A DNA stretch of 64,000 nt from positions 992,001 to 1,056,000 of the forward strand of contig JAYKNF010000013.1 in NCBI GenBank assembly GCA_036172665.1. The letters are read 5' to 3'. Of the stretch, positions 48,101 to 60,100 are shown one piece after another. This stretch comes from Prosopocoilus inquinatus. Taxonomy: Eukaryota > Arthropoda > Insecta > Coleoptera > Lucanidae. The position numbers and the translations under genes were made by a program. The notes under the pieces were generated by a model that saw only the letters and a program-made list of their open reading frames with translations, searched no databases and was not told the DNA's origin. How positions within the stretch are numbered: position 1 is the stretch's first letter; every line of letters begins with the position of its first letter.

Positions 48101-51100
48101 GAGTCCCAGCCAGTAAAATTCCTTTCTTGGCGCTGCTGATCTCAGTTGGCTCTATGATTCCGACAGGATGGCTACCAAAACTGCCTTCCAACTTCGCCAG
48201 AATTAACTTATCGGTTAAGGCTGGAATGTTTACACTTTCGTCCAATACTACTTTTAGCAATGTAGATAAGTTTCCAGGAACGTGGAGAGGTATTTCTTCC
48301 GATCCAATTCGTAGAACTTGATTTTTAAATCTACAACCAAGCCGTTTTTCTGCATGAAGTCCATTCCCAGTATGAAGTCGTCAATATTGTTTGCGACTAA
48401 CACCCTGTGCCTGAATTTCATACTTCCATTCTTCATGTCAATTTCGGCTTCACCACAAACTGAAGTATCCTTGCCAGTAGCTGTTTGGATGTGATATACC
48501 TTTCCATTATTTATTAGCTTCCATTTCGGTAAAAGATCTGTTCTTATGATGGACACATTCGCTCCGGTATCAATTGTGAATTGGAAAGATCTCTCACCAA
48601 TTTTTCCATCTGCTATCAAGCTAGTTTCATTGTTCCTTGTCCTGGAAATGGAGACAATCTTGGGGCTATCAGTAGAATCAGTCAGCATGCGCCCCTTCTT
48701 GCTGACTGGTTTTAGTTTAAAGACTCGCTGTCATCGTCTTGGCACGCTCGTTTGCGCCGGCAGTTGGAACTCAAATGACCTGGTTTACCACAGTTCCAAC
48801 AAGTTGTAATTCGTCTGCTATTGTTCGTGAATTTCTTCTTTTCAAGGTGTTTCAGCTTTTCCAAGATTTCTGTTAGGGTACTCTCATCAGCAGCTTTCAC
48901 CTCATGTACGCGTACCAAAGTTCTGGAAGCTTGTTTGGCTGCCTCGAATTCCAATGCACGAGCCAGTACATCAGTGCATTTAGAGAAGTTACCTAATCGC
49001 AATACTTGCTGCATTTCTTGATCCTTAACACCGTCGATGAATGCTTGGATACCCAACCGATGGAAAACTGGTTCGGGCAAAAAATCTCCACACGCCATGC
49101 GTACCAGTCTCTCACTGTCGAGTTCAAAATCTTGAAGTGACTCACCCTTTTTTTGGGTACGAGTTTTCAATTGGAAGGTATGGAGTTGCTTCATATGTGC
49201 ATCACCAAAACGCATTTCCAAATTCTCCACCAGTTGATCAAAATTGTTCTATACTTCCTCAGGAAAGGACTGTAATGCACTCAATACTGGACCTCGCAGA
49301 GCCAATAATTATCGTACATTTCACAACACTGATTTACCTACTTTGACGTCATTACTAGCTGTGACGCATTACGCTTGCTTTGTGGCGCATCTGTCATAAA
49401 AAAGATTTTGATTTTTTTGTGAACAATTCTTTGTTTTAATTTTTATAGAGATCTGTTTTTTTTTGCATTGCAGCTTCATGTGGCAAATATGTGGATACAT
49501 ACCTCAAACAATAATGCCTGTCCAACCAGATATAACTCAAAGAGCTGCTCAATTATCGACTTCCTTCTTCATAGAAACTTTCATTCACGCCAAGGAAAAG
49601 GTGCGTGAAATTTTCAGTTGTCTCGACATTTACTTACACGTGTTTCTTTAAAGCCCACGATGGTACAGTGGGTGGAATTGGTAACGAAGCAATTCAATGC
49701 GTGTCAAGAAGCGTGCATTTGGTTTTTGGAACACATGGCTCAAGATACTTGGTGGCCAGTGCAGGTGTTATTAAAGTGTCCCAATCAAATGGTGCGTCAG
49801 ATGTTTCAAAGGCTGTGCATACATGTGATACAACGGCTCAAGTATTTCAATTTTCCAAGTTTGTTTTATTAATACAAGCCATTGTGGTTGTAGGCAGTCT
49901 CATTCGAGCTTGTATTTAATGATGAATGATAATGAAAACGGCGAAAAAGGTGAAAGGAACAACGATGAACGAATGAACGTGGATCCGAGTAAAATAGGAA
50001 ACGCATCTTGTGTTACTAAGTTTATTAAAACCTTATTATCACTGGTAAGTATTTGTGTCCATTAAAGTTGCAATTTCATTTGCGTGTGTGTTTGATTTTC
50101 TTTATTTTCTTTTTTTAAGATGGAGCATGGTGCTAAAGCACATTTAAAGCATCTGACTGAATATTTTGGTTTTTTATACGAGTTCAGTCGAATGGGGGAA
50201 GAAGAATCAAAATTCTTACTTAAAGTTGGTGCCATTCACACGATGATTGATTTTTATTTAGGCCACAAAGTCCATGAATTTGTAAGTTGCTTCAGAATTA
50301 AATTTTTAACCTATTATACAACATGTTCCCACTGACCGGGTAAGCCTGGAAAACCAGTAAAAGTCAGGGAATTGAAAAATGGTTCATAAAGTTGGGGAGT
50401 TTGTGTGTTTTAGTCAGTGATGTGCGTGTTGAGAATTTAACGTAATTTAACATAATTGTTTACATGTGGACAATGACGTCATTTATATCATGCTTTAATG
50501 CGTAGAAAATGTAAATAATGTATCTAACATAATAATATGCACTTTTTAACAATAATAAGCACATTCTTTCGCTAATAATTTAAGATCATGTTCCTGCAAC
50601 CGTGATCTAAATACCTACAATTCAAATGATAATCAAGAAAACAACAACAAATATGCTGTATTTAATAAAAACTGTTATTTCATAAAGTTCACAAATTGTA
50701 AGGGTTTGTTGATGTTAATTGAAAAAAATATTATTATTCTTACTTTTGTCACTTCAAATTTAAACAGTTTACTTATATATACTTATACTTTATTCACGGT
50801 GCGTTTATTGAATCACAAAAATTCAATGTTCCGGAGGGGCAAGATGGAATAGCGTAGCTAGAAGTCAAGCCGCCAGGTTGCAAAATTTTTACAAACGCCT
50901 TACAATTATTATTTATTAACAAAATAAAACTGAAAAAAAATTATTTAACGTTTCCGTTTAAATAATTAAATTTAAATGTTCATTTCTTTAGCTACTTTTG
51001 GATTATCCTACTTCTACAAAGTGACAAGAATTGTCAAACTTTTAGGTTAGAAAAGCTCCGAAAGGCTGCGTTAAGCAGGGCGTATCTGTCTCTATTGTTG

Positions 51101-54100
51101 CTCAAACACCTTGAAGAATTTTTTTTTTTTGGAATTGATTCTCGGAAAATGAAGGGAACGAAATTAATTACGATTGCAGCTTAACAGATGACGCTACTTA
51201 CAAAAGGCAAAAGAAAGTACACAAACTACAGTTTACTGTAATTATTCTTCCTCAGAATACCATAGATTAAGAGCCCGTTTCAGTCACCATCATTATGCCA
51301 CTTTCCTAGTTCAAGAATTACGCTAAAACTACTGATCTGATCATCGAATAGTTTTAACATTTTCGTTTTGTTTTTTAATAAGGAATTTCGGAAAGTCATA
51401 TTTTGTAATAATTTTTATAATTTTTATTCCTGATAGAAGTCGATTTTCAACTTAAAATTAACTTTCCGAGATAAAGCAACTAATTTTATGAAGATCTGCA
51501 GCAACAGAAACTTAATCAGGGCCATAATATTTAAATAAAACATGAATTACGAAATTTTATAATTAGTAGTTGCAAACTGCTGCCCTCTATCGAAAGCAAT
51601 CGGAGATGCCACAGAAGGCGGGGCTTATTTTTATTTTACATTTTACGGCTGGGGAATTTCCGGTATGCCTAAAATTCTCTGACCTGGGGGCTCGTTCAGA
51701 AACTGAAAAAAAGCGCACTTTCGGTAAAATTCTTTCTCTCAATGTGTCAGTGAATTTGTATATTTTTTTTCGTTCTAAATGCTCAAAGTGCTCTTTCGTT
51801 ACAGTTTTGAACGCAACAGTATTGTATAAGTAAACTGAGTGGTACTTATATTTGAAAGACAATCCTTTGCATGTGTTCTCGAGAAAACCGGAAGGCGCGA
51901 GCAGTGATATTTACCACGATGTTTACATTTTTACTCTTTTGAAGTCATGTTAACTTCCAATAAATTAAGGAAACAAACAAATATTCAGTAGCGTTGTTTT
52001 CTTTATTTTAATTGTATACAATGAACGGCAAAAAGTTTGGGAAAATTTTTTGCAGTTTAAAAAATTTGTGCCAATAGTTGTGTGTTTTGTGTATGTGCGA
52101 TAACCAAATATAAACAGGACAGAAACAGTGAGCAGCTTTTAGTGCGGCTCAAAAAGGCACCTATTTAAAATTCGAAAAAAAAATAATAATATGGTTCCAA
52201 TAGGTTTTTACAAAAGGCGTTTACGATAATTGGAGCGGTATATACCGGTTAATCTATTGTCTCACTCTTACTTGCATTAAACGCATTCATTTTATCTTAC
52301 TTTTCTACCCCGATCCATAGAGCTCTCCAATTATCGTAAACGCCTAAAATGTGTCGCTTGCTCCTCTGACGAAATGGACAAGATTTTTCATTTTCTAGTG
52401 AGAAGCGGCAATTGGGCGTTTGGTATTTAGCTCTTGCAAGTGATTAGTTTATTCATTTATTGAGCTATAAGAGAATGTTTTTTATATCCATAAGAAATAT
52501 TTAAACAAATAAAATTTGCTCTTGGGTTCTGTTACATGCACGAGAAAATTTGAGACAATTTTTCACAAGGCGTTTTCTTTATAACATTTTGTCTCATCAC
52601 TTAATTTCCTGATAATATTTTTCTAGTAATCCCAATCTGGCATAAGCAGACCGAATTTTTTATTTTGGGCCAGTTTAATATCTGTACAACTTATGAAATC
52701 GACATTAGTACAAATAGTGGCTACCACGTATTGCACCTACAGTGATCGCCAAAATGTCGGCATCAAATGGGAAAAATCTTTATTTTTGATTTTTTGAGGA
52801 AATTTTTTAAGGCAATAATTTCTACTTGTCTGAAAACCTTTTTAACTCCTAACAGATATACCGAGTGATTTTATTCGAAATTAATCTATATTTCAAAGAG
52901 ATTTTTTTTAACGTAAGTTAGTTTCAACTTATTTTTTTAATATTCCGTTAAAATTGAATTTTTTTCAACTTTTAGAATATTTTAAAAATTTCAGATACTA
53001 AATCTTAATTTCAATATTTAATATTTTTAGGGCGGAAACTACCAAAATTTATAATTTGAAAAAATAAGAAAGATTAAGTATTGCTTCATTATTTACCGAA
53101 AAGTATTATTTTTGCATATTTTTTCCGTTTCTGATGCAAGGTGCCTTTTATAATTATTATAAATAATTAATATATATTTAAATATCTCTCTATTTCCGTT
53201 AATGAATTAATTTCGCAATGATCTTGTAAATGTTACTTTGCAGAAGATATTTCTTTATATGGCTTAGTCCTACTGACTTAAACAGAATTTGAGGGCTTTT
53301 TTAATAATAGGATTTGAATTGAATTATAAAAATGTAAAACTACTTTTTTTTCAATAGCAAACGTTAAAGTTTGCTTTGTCCAACTCAAAACAGTCGATAA
53401 AACAGAAAACCGCAAAAGTAAATAAAATAATAATTTTTAACAATTTAACAACAATCCACACTAATTACTGGGATCATGATCACACAATTGTACCGTCTTG
53501 TTTAACAAATAACTACCTACTTATTGTTTTTTTGTTGTGTATTGTAATGTGGTTTGAAATTAAAGTCGTTTTATGAAAATGCCTCTTAGTAATTTCATTT
53601 GAGTAATTCATGGCCGTCTTATATTCTCCCTGATTAATTTACTGAACAGGTAAATTAAATATGGAAAAAAACATTTAGGCAGCTATAAAATATTTTTTAC
53701 AGAATTTTTGTGAAATTCATTCATTCAAATGTCATTAAGACAGGGACAGATTAGAGTTTTTAGATGTCCTTTAAACGCACATTAGTTATGAATAATAATT
53801 ATGAATAAAAATATTTTTCTTAAAGTGTACCTTGCTTCGAAAACGTAAAAATGATGTAAAAATATATATTATTTTTGCTGAATAATAAAATATCTGAAGC
53901 AACAATTAATATTCTTTATTATTTAGCTATTGCTCCACGTCCCATTACTTTTGGACCACTCTGTACAGAAAATTACCTTGCATTTGTGAAAGGTCTTATT
54001 TCCTTTTAACAAAACTGCTATATCTCTGTCGGATTAAATTAAATTCATTTAACTTAGAAAGAAGATAAAAGACCGGATTTAAACATGTTTACTTACCGAC

Positions 54101-57100
54101 AGAATAACTATTATGTTTCGTTTAGGGGCGCGCGATATCCTGTTTTCAATATCGGATATCGATAATTAAAAAATATCGATATTTATCCATATATCGATAA
54201 TATCGAACAAGTCGGACAAGTGCATTTTCACACATTTTGGTACGAGGTAGTTTTGCTAGTAATGTGTTTTTTAAATTTTAAACTTTTCTAATTATTTTTT
54301 TACGTTTTTCAGAAATATTATTTCATAACTTTTCTTGAAATTATGAAACCGCCTATTCATCAGAATCAGAATTCATTGTTTTCCAATCATAACAATAAAA
54401 ATTAAAAGCAAAAAAGAACAGTCTTCTTGCCAAAATATGTGAAGAAGGGGGCACACGAATAAGTGTCAATTCCACGAACGTTAAAAAGAATTTAGTTTCA
54501 TTTTGATATTTATAAACTTTGACTAGACTAAAAATTAATTGAAATATTTAAAAATTTTCTTTATATCCTGACCGTGAGTCATGATCACTTGCCATATATG
54601 AAAACTAAGGTTTAGTGCGAATTGGGCGAATTGATTTGAACGCCACAGAATACAATAGCGACGGTACCCGATATAATTAGTAATTTACTTTCTTTAAATG
54701 GTTTTGATCTTGAAAAATAAACGATCCAAAAATTAATAATTATGACGTGCATAAATCGTCCAATTTGTTTTAGTAAAAACTGAAATAGGTAATAAAATGT
54801 GATTGATTATTAATATTTTCAGGAAAATTACGTTATCGGTAATATCGATACCACCGATAATATCGATACCATCGATAATATCGATACAGCGATACCAACA
54901 ATAATATCGATAAATCCGACATATATCGATATTATCGATATCTTAAATGGAAATATCGTTTTCGATAATTATCGATAATATCGATATATCGATAATATCG
55001 ATATATCGATAAATTCTCGCAGCACTAGTTTCGTTTCATTTCCGAATACATGTTTCTCCTTCTCTGTAATAAATTTTAAATTTTCGCGGTAAAACTCAAG
55101 GTAAAGCCGTTGGTAAAACTGCAAAAATTCTGAAAATCGTACGATTTTCAACGATAGTACATGATGAATCTATTTCGCGTGATTTGGCATCTCATTGTAG
55201 CCCCGCCTTCTGTGTGTTACGTCCTGCACCCTTGCCCCGCGAGAGATGATTAAGTGATTGTGAAACGGCCCCTTAAAGACGAATTCACAGATTTTACCAA
55301 AGTTTGAAACTTGTTAATTTTGAAAGCTTTTATTTTTTTTAAATGTTATCTGTGAAGTCGTCTTTAATCACTACTATTTTCTAAAAGAATGATGAGAAAA
55401 CTGTAGTTTGTGTACTTTTTTTTTGCTTTCGACGGTATATTTTAAACTTCTTGTTTTCTAAGCTATTTATTCGAATTTGTTTTTTCGTAACGTGGGTTTT
55501 TTTCATTTTTTCAATTGCTTTGAAATTGTTTCCGCACAAATGAAAAGGCTCATGATAACAGATGACGTCCGTTGTTCATTTGAAAATCTCCCGAAAGCCA
55601 GTACTAAGCAGAAATATGCTTCAATTGTTTCTTTCAAACAGTTTCTCGAACGAAGAAGTGTGTTTTCAGCTGCTTTGAAGCTTTCTCGGAAATTAAAGAG
55701 AACAAAATTATGTAATTGCGACCACAGCTTAGCAAATAGCTCTACTTACATTTGAAACTTCTTTTAGCTATTTCTGATCGACTTTGTTTTTCCGAAATAG
55801 TTTTTCTTAACGTTATTTCTTGATAAATTTTGTGCAAATCGTTTTTGATTGCAGTGAGAACCTCGAGCAGCCTCTGGACAGCTGTTTCAGCCCTGCTTGG
55901 GGCTTCTTCAGCAGAAACGTAGCTCGACATTCCCACTGCAGACCAAAAACGACTTGCCCAATTTATTCGCAAATGCGATGTAAGAATGATGAACATATAA
56001 AATAGCGACATCTTACTATCGCTTTTTGACCTAACATTGAGGTTCTCACTGCAATCAAAAACGATTTGCACAAAATTTTTCTAAAATCTTTCATTATGCT
56101 TTGACAGCAAGCATGGCCGCCTTGCATGGGGGACATATTAGGAAACAAAAAAAAACAAAAAAAATTGTTCAATTGTTTTACCCAAAAATCAATTATTGTT
56201 AAATAAAACAGCTAATTTAATTCAATAAATAAATAGCTTCATATATCTATCATCGACTGACATAAAATCACAATACTTAAAAATGGATTAACTCCTTTTG
56301 AACATTTCTTTAATTATTATGTGAATAGTTAAGAGATTTTTATAAATTTTAAATTGTACAAGTTAGTGCATTTCTTTAAGAAATTATTGAAATGTCGGAT
56401 ATTTCCTGAGTTTAATAATGCTTTCAAGAACTTTTGTGAAATAAACATATCTAAGAATTTTTGATAATATAAAATTTAAGATTTAATAATTTTAAAAGAA
56501 CTGAGATACAAAAAAGTTCCGACACCCGGTTTAATCGTTAGAGTAGGAGAGTTAGAATGACATTTTTATTGGTATGACAATGAAATGTAGACGTCAGAGA
56601 GATCAGAGGTTCCCAACCTTTTTTAAGCATCGACCACTCACAAGAAAATAAAAATTTCCACCAACCCCCTTTCATTCAATTTAATTAATACCGGGCGATC
56701 AACGGAATTCATAATTAGAGGAGGCTGTGATTGGTGCTATTTTATGCTGTGTGGTTGGACACAGTGATAAATAAATAATAAGTTGACAATTGTAATATTT
56801 GAGGTTATGCTCGTGCTTTATATTATCTTTATTTTATTATTTTATTTTGTGTGGATGTTGGTGTAAACCCTTTTTTAGAATATTAGAGAGGGTTCCACGA
56901 GACAAATCGTTTATTATCAATCATTAAAAAAAAAATGTCACAATTGTGACACTTACAATTTTTAATGTCAAACTGTAAGCCTGTGTTGCCAACTTTTTGT
57001 AAAATATCACAACCTGCTCTAATTATAAATTCCGTTGATTGCATGGTACTTTTAAAATACACTAATAATGTTAAACAGATAAAATAGCGACATCTTACTA

Positions 57101-60100
57101 TCGCTTTTTGACCTGACATTGCAGTAGGATAGACAAATTGAAGCGGGATTTGCTCCTAATAAGTCCCCCATGCAAGGCGGCCATGCTTTCTGTCAAAGCA
57201 CAATGAAAGTTTTTAGAAAAATTTTGTGCAAATCGTTTTTGATTGCAGTGAAAACCTCGAGCAGCCTCTGGACAGCTGTTTCAGCCCTGCTTGGGGCTTC
57301 TTCAGCAGAGACGTAGCTCGACATTCCCACTGCAGACCAAAAACGACTTGCACAAAATTTTTCTAAAAACTTTCATTATACTTTGACAGCAAGCATGGCC
57401 GCCTTGCATGGGGGACTTATTAGGAGCAAACCCCGCTTCAATTTGTCTATCCTACTGCAATGTCAGGTCAAAAAGCGATAGTAAGATGTCGCTATTTTAT
57501 CTGCTTGCTGTCAAAGCATAATGAAAGTTTTTAGAAAAATTTTGTGCAAATCGTTTTTGATAGCAGTGAAAACCTCGAGCAGCCTCTGGACAGCTGTTTC
57601 ACCCCTGCTTGGGGCTTCTTCAGCAGAGACGTAGCTCGACATTCCCACTGCAGACCAAAAACGACTTGCCCAATTTATTCGCAATTGCGATGTAAGAATG
57701 ATGAACAGATAAAATTGCGACATCTTACTATCGCTTTTTGACCCGACATTGCAGTAGGATAAACAAATTGAAGCGGGATTTGCTCCTAATAAGTCCCCCA
57801 GGCAAGGCGGCCATGCTTGCTGCAAAAATAATGAAAATTAGTATCTTTGTTATTTATAAAAATAATTATATCAAACTTTATATTTCTGAAAACCTCATTA
57901 AACAAGCAATTTATTTGTGTCATAGCCAACTACGGTTTCCATTTCGAATTAGAAAGTTATAGTCTGTTTCGCAGAACTGGCGCAATTTTTACAAAAGACA
58001 ATAACGTCAGCGAAATCTACATTAATTGCTGAATAAAATAGTTTTTGAATTTTCGACATGTCTTGTCAAAAAACTGAGATATTGTGAAAAATAATTTTTC
58101 GGAATAATTCGTTTTCGGCCGATATTTCCCGAACGAATGGAGATAGCTAACTTTTGTTTTCTCCACTGAGTTTTTCTTGAAAAAGTAGCGTTGGGTCGCG
58201 AAAACGGTTTTGTTCCATTCCTATAAATAACTGAGAAACCTTGGAAAACCATCAAAAATGGTCCACTCTGTACATACATTAAAAACATAGCACCTTTAAT
58301 CGTTTTTTAATTAACATAATTTGGTGCCCATCTTGAATCGGCGCCCTCATGCCTCGCTTACCTAGCTTACCGCCTTCCGCCGGCCCTGGGTATAGATACG
58401 ATTCATAAAATTCGACATTTTTAAAACCAACATAGTTGACTTCTGCACAAAGAAAAAATAAAAAATAGGTCATTAAAATTAAAAGTATATGCTTTTTTAA
58501 TTATAGTTTTCTCGTGGTTAATGCTGTCTTGACTGTAACATCAGCGTCGTGCCTTGCTTTTAAGGCATCATGTGTACAGAACAACCAACTACCTTCTAAC
58601 ATTCCAAAATTTAGAAACCAAAATGAAGACTATAATCCTCTATTTTCGTTTAAGCACTTCTTAGATTAATAAAATTATTACTCCTATTAATTAGAATTAC
58701 TTATGTAAAATTGCTTTTTGAACTTGAACCCGTTAAAAATATGAATTAATTGTTTAGGTTGATGTAAGCGAGGGAGAGGAAGAGGAAGAAGTAGTCGCTT
58801 TGCCAACTGATAAATATAAACCGGGTTCGTTGGATAAAATGATTACTTTGATTGCTTCGTTAGTTGAAAAAAGTCGTGACACCGACTTGAGATTGAAGTT
58901 AAGCATTAAAGATTACAATGCAGTGGCTGGTGGAAAAGTAAGCAAATTTTCGTACACTGTTTTCAAACCTTTACCTTCGGCTTTTGTCTAGGGCTTTCCT
59001 TTCTTGTATCAACAAATAAAGGACAATATTAATTTGCAACAAACCAGAAATCTAATTCACTCGTTGTGTCGTGGGAATGAACGATTGGCCACTTCAATAA
59101 TTGCAATGTTATCGCAGGCCATCAGCAGAAATTCTGATGTACGTGGTCTTGTAGTATAATCATTTGAACCTTAGTTCATCACGAAGTTTTTAGTCGTGCC
59201 AACCGTTCTTCAAATTATTAACTTTATTGACTGAAGGCGGAAGTCAAAGTGCAGCAGGTCCATCAAGCTTACCCTGTTTCACACAGTTAGTACTCCAAAG
59301 GGTTTGGGAGGCGGCTGAGTGTTGTCCCTATTCAGCACTTGATTGGTTAGCATTGCAGGTAACTAAGAGCCGTCTGGTACACCAATGGGTGTTATCATCG
59401 CTCGATTCTTGGTTGGAACATTTTTTAATCGCACATGGAAATCAAAGAGTTCGAAATGGTCATTGTTTAACTTTGTTCATGGTTTCATTTATTAAATATT
59501 CTTATTTTTTAGCCGCCGGATTTTTGTTGGTTTCTCTAGTACCTAGCACTCAGTTTCGTCTGGGATTTAGGGCAACGCATAGATTACATAGGGAACCACA
59601 ACTGTCCTCGGAAGCCCAGGTTGTGTTACACAAGATTTACATGGCTCTACTGTGTTTGTTATCGTCCGCCAAACATTACACGGATATGCAGCAACACGGC
59701 ACAATGAAATTAACAACTTACTTTGCGCTGCTCATGTACTGTTGCATTTCAAGAACAGAGAAACTTATGGTAAAAAAATAATGCAGACGATGATTTATAT
59801 GGAAAGAAAAAGAAATGTTCTGTTTCAGTTTGGACAATATTTTATTCAGCTGTGGCATTTGTTTCATCCGAAGTTATCAGAGCCATCCATCCCAGCCCAT
59901 CACAATAAACAAGCGTTGTTAGCATTTTGGAACCACGTTTGCACGGATTGCCCGGAAAATGTTCAGTTAATGCTTCAAAACGTGCACGTGACCAAAAATA
60001 TTGCATTTAATTACATTCTGTATGATTTTATTGAGGTTGTAGTAATTGAGTTTTTTTTTTATAATTGAATTTTCACAGTGCCGATCATGACGACCAAGAA

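Larger units (their letters stand above)
51200..55445. mobile_element. Candidate large element bounded by inverted MITE-like arms
   Basis: 51,205-51,260 (gaaagtacacaaactacag) and 55,270-55,440 (ctgtagtttgtgtacttt) are inverted and match the arms of the element at 7.53-7.98 kb. Just inside, gagcccgtttcagtcacc and its near complement at about 55,270 form a second inverted pair. About 4 kb lies between, including a small MITE and a hAT element. It could also be two separate insertions. Confidence 0.4.

Noticed and set aside
45017..49306. Endogenous retrovirus with envelope for gypsy copy B
   Set aside because: Integrase runs to about 45,299 and the LTR begins at 45,287; there is no room for an envelope gene.
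54145..55012. tatcgata-rich DNA as a regulatory (DREF-like) array
   Set aside because: The motif density lies at both ends of a hAT-like element with an 8-bp duplication and is better explained as subterminal repeats.
59160..59230. Apparent one-base frameshift before PFFKLLT in USP34
   Set aside because: It arises only if the acceptor at 59,173-59,174 is used. Using gtttttag at 59,186-59,193 gives a 55-bp intron, phase 0 and no shift.
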